From Bacteroidota bacterium (GTDB lineage: Bacteria; Bacteroidota; Rhodothermia; Rhodothermales; UBA10348), in the NCBI GenBank assembly GCA_024640835.1, contig JAHEEH010000001.1, forward strand, positions 1,203 through 19,871: a DNA stretch of 18,669 nt, in the 5' to 3' direction. Below are positions 16,533-18,669 of this stretch, in pieces. The notes below the pieces were generated by a model. The model searched no databases. It was given only the letters and a program-made list of their open reading frames with translations, and had not been told where the DNA came from. The translations under genes and the position numbers were made by a program. The stretch's first letter is position 1. Each line of letters starts with the position of its first letter.

Positions 16533-17519
16533 TCAGTCGTGGAGCGACAGGATCCCGGCCTCGAGGCCCTCGGACAGCTGGCGACCGGACAACCGGGTCC
16601 AGGTCCGATCCGCGAACTCCAGGTACGGCCGCTTGTAGCGGAGCCATCCGAAGTGCAGGGAGAAGGGAGTGACCATCATGTGGTCTCCACGGCCCGGTAT
16701 GCGCGTGAAGAAAGCGGTCAGCGCACGCCTCACCCCCACGGCGGCGATTCCGCGGAAGCCGTGCACGCGACGATCCGTGTAGTACCGGCAGCGCACCTGC
16801 TCGAAATCCGGGTCATGGTCCACCAGGCCCGGAACGTAGTCGAGCTGGGGACTGGATTGGCCCTGGTGCCAGGGGTACACGGGAATGTCCATCCGGCTCA
16901 TGGCCATGGCGAGGCTCCACTCGCACGACTCCTCGGAACGCCCTTCGTCCAGGCGGCTTCGGAAGTGCGTCTCCGCCCGGCGGGACAGGAATCCGCGCGC
17001 GACCTCACACACCTCGCGCACGGTTGCCGGATCGGACGCGTAGAGGAGCCCTGCCTGGACCCGCGGCAGGTACGTGAGTGCGAACCGGCGCATGGTGCGA
17101 CGGCGACGGTCCAGCAGGTAGTCGAGGACGATGCCCGGTCCCTTCGGGCCTCCGAACCAGAAATCGGCGCTCTGGTGACCGGTGGCCGTGAAATCGAACC
17201 CGGAGAGCTGCTGCCAGAGCGGATCAGGATCCCGACACCAGATCATGTCGGCGTCCACGAACAGGCACCGATCGAACGGCATGAACCGGTCGAGGTGGTG
17301 CTTGAAGCCGACGATGGAGCGGTGTTCCTCGGGAAGGACCTCCAACACGTCGAACAACGGGTCGAGGCCCGATGTCCGCAGGATCTGCAGATGATCCTCG
17401 GAGGCGTAGAGGGCGATCGGCCGACGCGTGTCGTGACGCCGGATGGTATCGACCGAAGCCACGACCTGCTTCAGATACCGGGAGTCGCCGTACGAGTGCA
17501 GAACGTATCCTTCGGACAT
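16533..17519 (-). CDS. Putative GT-A fold glycosyltransferase (GT8-like)
   Basis: A 328-residue, probably cytoplasmic protein without signal peptide or membrane segments. The first half has a nucleotide-sugar transferase pattern: YVLHSYGDSRYLKQVVASVD (5 to 24), a strand RPIALYAS (33 to 40), and CLFVDADMIWCRDPDPLW (85 to 102), whose Asp89-Ala-Asp91 is the D-x-D metal and nucleotide-sugar site. The latter half has QAGLLYASD (155 to 163), as in enzymes that check an acceptor pocket. Donor and acceptor cannot be told from sequence; surface polysaccharide or lipid-linked glycan are plausible. Start: the ATG at 17519 gives MSEGYVLHS; a longer frame to 17561 adds only an Arg-rich stretch. It lies 61 bases downstream of mlaC on the same strand, and its stop directly abuts the stop of the convergent membrane gene. 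Confidence 0.75.
   Translation of the reverse strand: MSEGYVLHSYGDSRYLKQVVASVDTIRRHDTRRPIALYASEDHLQILRTSGLDPLFDVLEVLPEEHRSIVGFKHHLDRFMPFDRCLFVDADMIWCRDPDPLWQQLSGFDFTATGHQSADFWFGGPKGPGIVLDYLLDRRRRTMRRFALTYLPRVQAGLLYASDPATVREVCEVARGFLSRRAETHFRSRLDEGRSEESCEWSLAMAMSRMDIPVYPWHQGQSSPQLDYVPGLVDHDPDFEQVRCRYYTDRRVHGFRGIAAVGVRRALTAFFTRIPGRGDHMMVTPFSLHFGWLRYKRPYLEFADRTWTRLSGRQLSEGLEAGILSLHD
16557..16568. repeat. Perfect 12-base palindrome GGCCTCGAGGCC near convergent gene ends
   Basis: A self-complementary 12-mer inside the 3' end of the - strand glycosyltransferase gene, 25 bases past the + strand stop. As RNA on either strand it would form only a 4-bp stem with a TCGA loop. It may be chance in GC-rich coding sequence. 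Confidence 0.3.
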
Positions 17520-17580
17520 CCGTCGAGAGGTCGGTAATCGCGGTCTTACGCGGCTGCCCAACCCCGGTTCGGAGTCGAAA

Positions 17581-18192
17581 TCAGCCTTCGGCCTCCACTT
17601 CCGCGAGTTTTTCCCGAAGCCTCTGCATAAGGGCGTCGAATCCGCGCTTGCGAATCACGGACTGGAAGGAGCGAGCGTAGCCTTCCACCGTGCCGACGTC
17701 GTCGATCACCACGTCGGTGATGTGCCAGCCGTTGCCGCCCCGGGCGAGCTCGTAGGCCACGATCATGACGACGTCGTCGACCGTGGCGGATGTGACGACG
17801 TGCCCGGCATCGCCCGTGACGTCGATGGACCGGTAGGTGATGGCCGCGCGGTACGGTTTCAGGTTCCGGAGGGACTGTCCGCGGATGATGGCTCCGAACA
17901 CCGACGTGAACTCCGTTCGCTGGGCGCCGGACAGACCGTCCCAGTGGGGGCCGAGCGCACCGCGGCTCATGGCGTCGAAGTCGATGATCCCGTTGATGAC
18001 GGTGCGCAACTGCTCGCGCCGCTCACCGGTCACCTCGGCGTCCGTCCTGCCCAGGAGCCGCTTGATGTCCGCGTCGCGGCTTTCCAGCAGGGCACGCAGC
18101 TCCGCCTGCGGGCTCTGGGCCAGGGCGGGCGACGCCGTGGACAGCACGGAGAGGACGGCGGTGAGGAGAATCGTGGACAGGAGAGGGCGCAT
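17581..18192 (-). CDS. mlaC: MlaC/Ttg2D-family periplasmic phospholipid-binding protein
   Basis: MlaC proteins carry phospholipids across the periplasm between an inner-membrane MCE/ABC complex and the outer membrane. The 203-residue product has a signal peptide (MRPLLSTILL to ALAQ, cleavage near residue 25). Family patterns are the helix DFDAMSRGALGPHWDGLS (71 to 88), QRTEFTSVFGAII (91 to 103), the strand VTSATV (133 to 138), and WHITDVVIDDVGTVEGYARS (156 to 175) leading to a final helix with FDALMQRLREKL. Length matches. The ATG at 18192 is chosen because it opens the signal peptide. The partner genes mlaD, mlaE and mlaF are not in the window; a TolC-family gene lies 48 bases upstream, and partners may sit beyond the edge. 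Confidence 0.88.
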   Translation of the reverse strand: MRPLLSTILLTAVLSVLSTASPALAQSPQAELRALLESRDADIKRLLGRTDAEVTGERREQLRTVINGIIDFDAMSRGALGPHWDGLSGAQRTEFTSVFGAIIRGQSLRNLKPYRAAITYRSIDVTGDAGHVVTSATVDDVVMIVAYELARGGNGWHITDVVIDDVGTVEGYARSFQSVIRKRGFDALMQRLREKLAEVEAEG

Positions 18193-18240
18193 GGCGGGAC
18201 AGGGCTGCGGAATCGGGAGGACGGATCGTCTCACCCGAAC

Positions 18241-18669
18241 TCAATCAAGTATGATGCCGAACGCATCGGCGCGATCCAGGAGGCCGGCCGAAGCCAGCAG
18301 GCGCAGGACGGCCACGTTGCAGTCGTAGACCGCCTGGTGCCGGGCCGCCTGCAGCTCCAGGTTGGAGCGGACCGCATCGACGAGATTCTCCGTGTTTCCC
18401 AGGTCGAAATCGAAATTGACCTGCTCCGTGCGCAGCCACTCCTTGCTCAGGTGCAGGGCCTCTTCCGCAGCGGTCACCGCTGCCTGTCGCACCCTGAGGG
18501 TTCGCCAGGCGGATTCCACCTCCATCATGACCAGCTGACGGGCCGCCTCGGACTGGTGGACCACCTCGCTGAGCTGTGCCCGGGCCTGCTCGACACGGGC
18601 CCGGGTCTGACGGACGTTCAAGTCCATTCGCAGGCCGAAGCCGGCTCTGACCGAGCGCGACAGGAAGGG
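18241..18669 (-). CDS. TolC-family outer membrane efflux protein, N-terminal part cut by window edge
   Basis: The frame is open to the end of the window, so only the last 143 residues are visible. They resemble the second structural repeat of TolC-like proteins: a beta segment (VRAGFGLRMDLNV), then long heptad-rich helices (RARVEQARAQLSEV; VESAWRTLRVRQAAVTAAEEALHL with the usual Ala-rich spacing), the turn NFDFDLGNTENLVDAVRSNL, and a last helix ending in LRLLASAGLL. These proteins are trimeric outer-membrane channels with a periplasmic helical barrel, serving efflux or export systems. The substrate cannot be inferred. It is followed by mlaC after 48 bases, so the two are probably co-transcribed, which hints at lipid-related export or outer-membrane upkeep. 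Confidence 0.85.
   Translation of the reverse strand, partial: PFLSRSVRAGFGLRMDLNVRQTRARVEQARAQLSEVVHQSEAARQLVMMEVESAWRTLRVRQAAVTAAEEALHLSKEWLRTEQVNFDFDLGNTENLVDAVRSNLELQAARHQAVYDCNVAVLRLLASAGLLDRADAFGIILD

Overview
The window holds a nearly complete division and cell-wall (dcw) gene cluster on the + strand (1 to 14682), one unfamiliar membrane gene after it (14898 to 16532), and a short - strand group that ends the window (16533 to 18669). Base composition is uniformly high in G+C. There are no mobile elements, tRNA or rRNA genes, CRISPR arrays or broken genes, and no gene-free stretch longer than about 215 bases.

Organism: the order rsmH-ftsL-ftsI-murE-mraY-murD-ftsW-murG-murC-ftsQ-ftsA-ftsZ, with murF absent between murE and mraY, is the arrangement I associate with the Bacteroidota/Rhodothermota side of the tree. 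Protein details agree: a division PBP with C-terminal PASTA repeats and a start like MHVKDEILAR, FtsW with PYNDFIYAII, and FtsZ with a short FAFDD leader before the GTPase domain. Together with the high G+C this points to a Rhodothermia-like bacterium. That is inference from remembered family features, not from a search. MurE carries DNPR, so meso-diaminopimelate peptidoglycan is expected. MlaC- and TolC-type proteins indicate an outer membrane.

Layout: the twelve dcw genes run in one direction. Gaps are 2 to 4 bases, or a 4-base overlap at murG/murC, except before ftsI (43), ftsA (41) and ftsZ (67). This looks like one long, translationally coupled operon. MurE and MurD extend the UDP-MurNAc peptide made by MurC. 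MraY and MurG build lipids I and II. FtsW polymerises and the FtsI-type PBP crosslinks. FtsL and FtsQ form the membrane scaffold, and FtsA and FtsZ drive the ring. RsmH methylates 16S rRNA. MurF, MurB and Ddl are needed but must be encoded elsewhere.

Downstream of ftsZ, a 215-base gap with strong GC hairpins leads to a gene I do not recognise. It has a signal peptide, an exported TIM-barrel domain resembling a glycoside hydrolase but apparently without its catalytic glutamates, and a multi-pass membrane C-terminus. This is the best candidate for something undescribed here. Its stop codon directly abuts the stop codon of a convergent glycosyltransferase gene. That gene sits downstream of mlaC and a truncated TolC-family gene, probably one - strand transcription unit continuing beyond the window.
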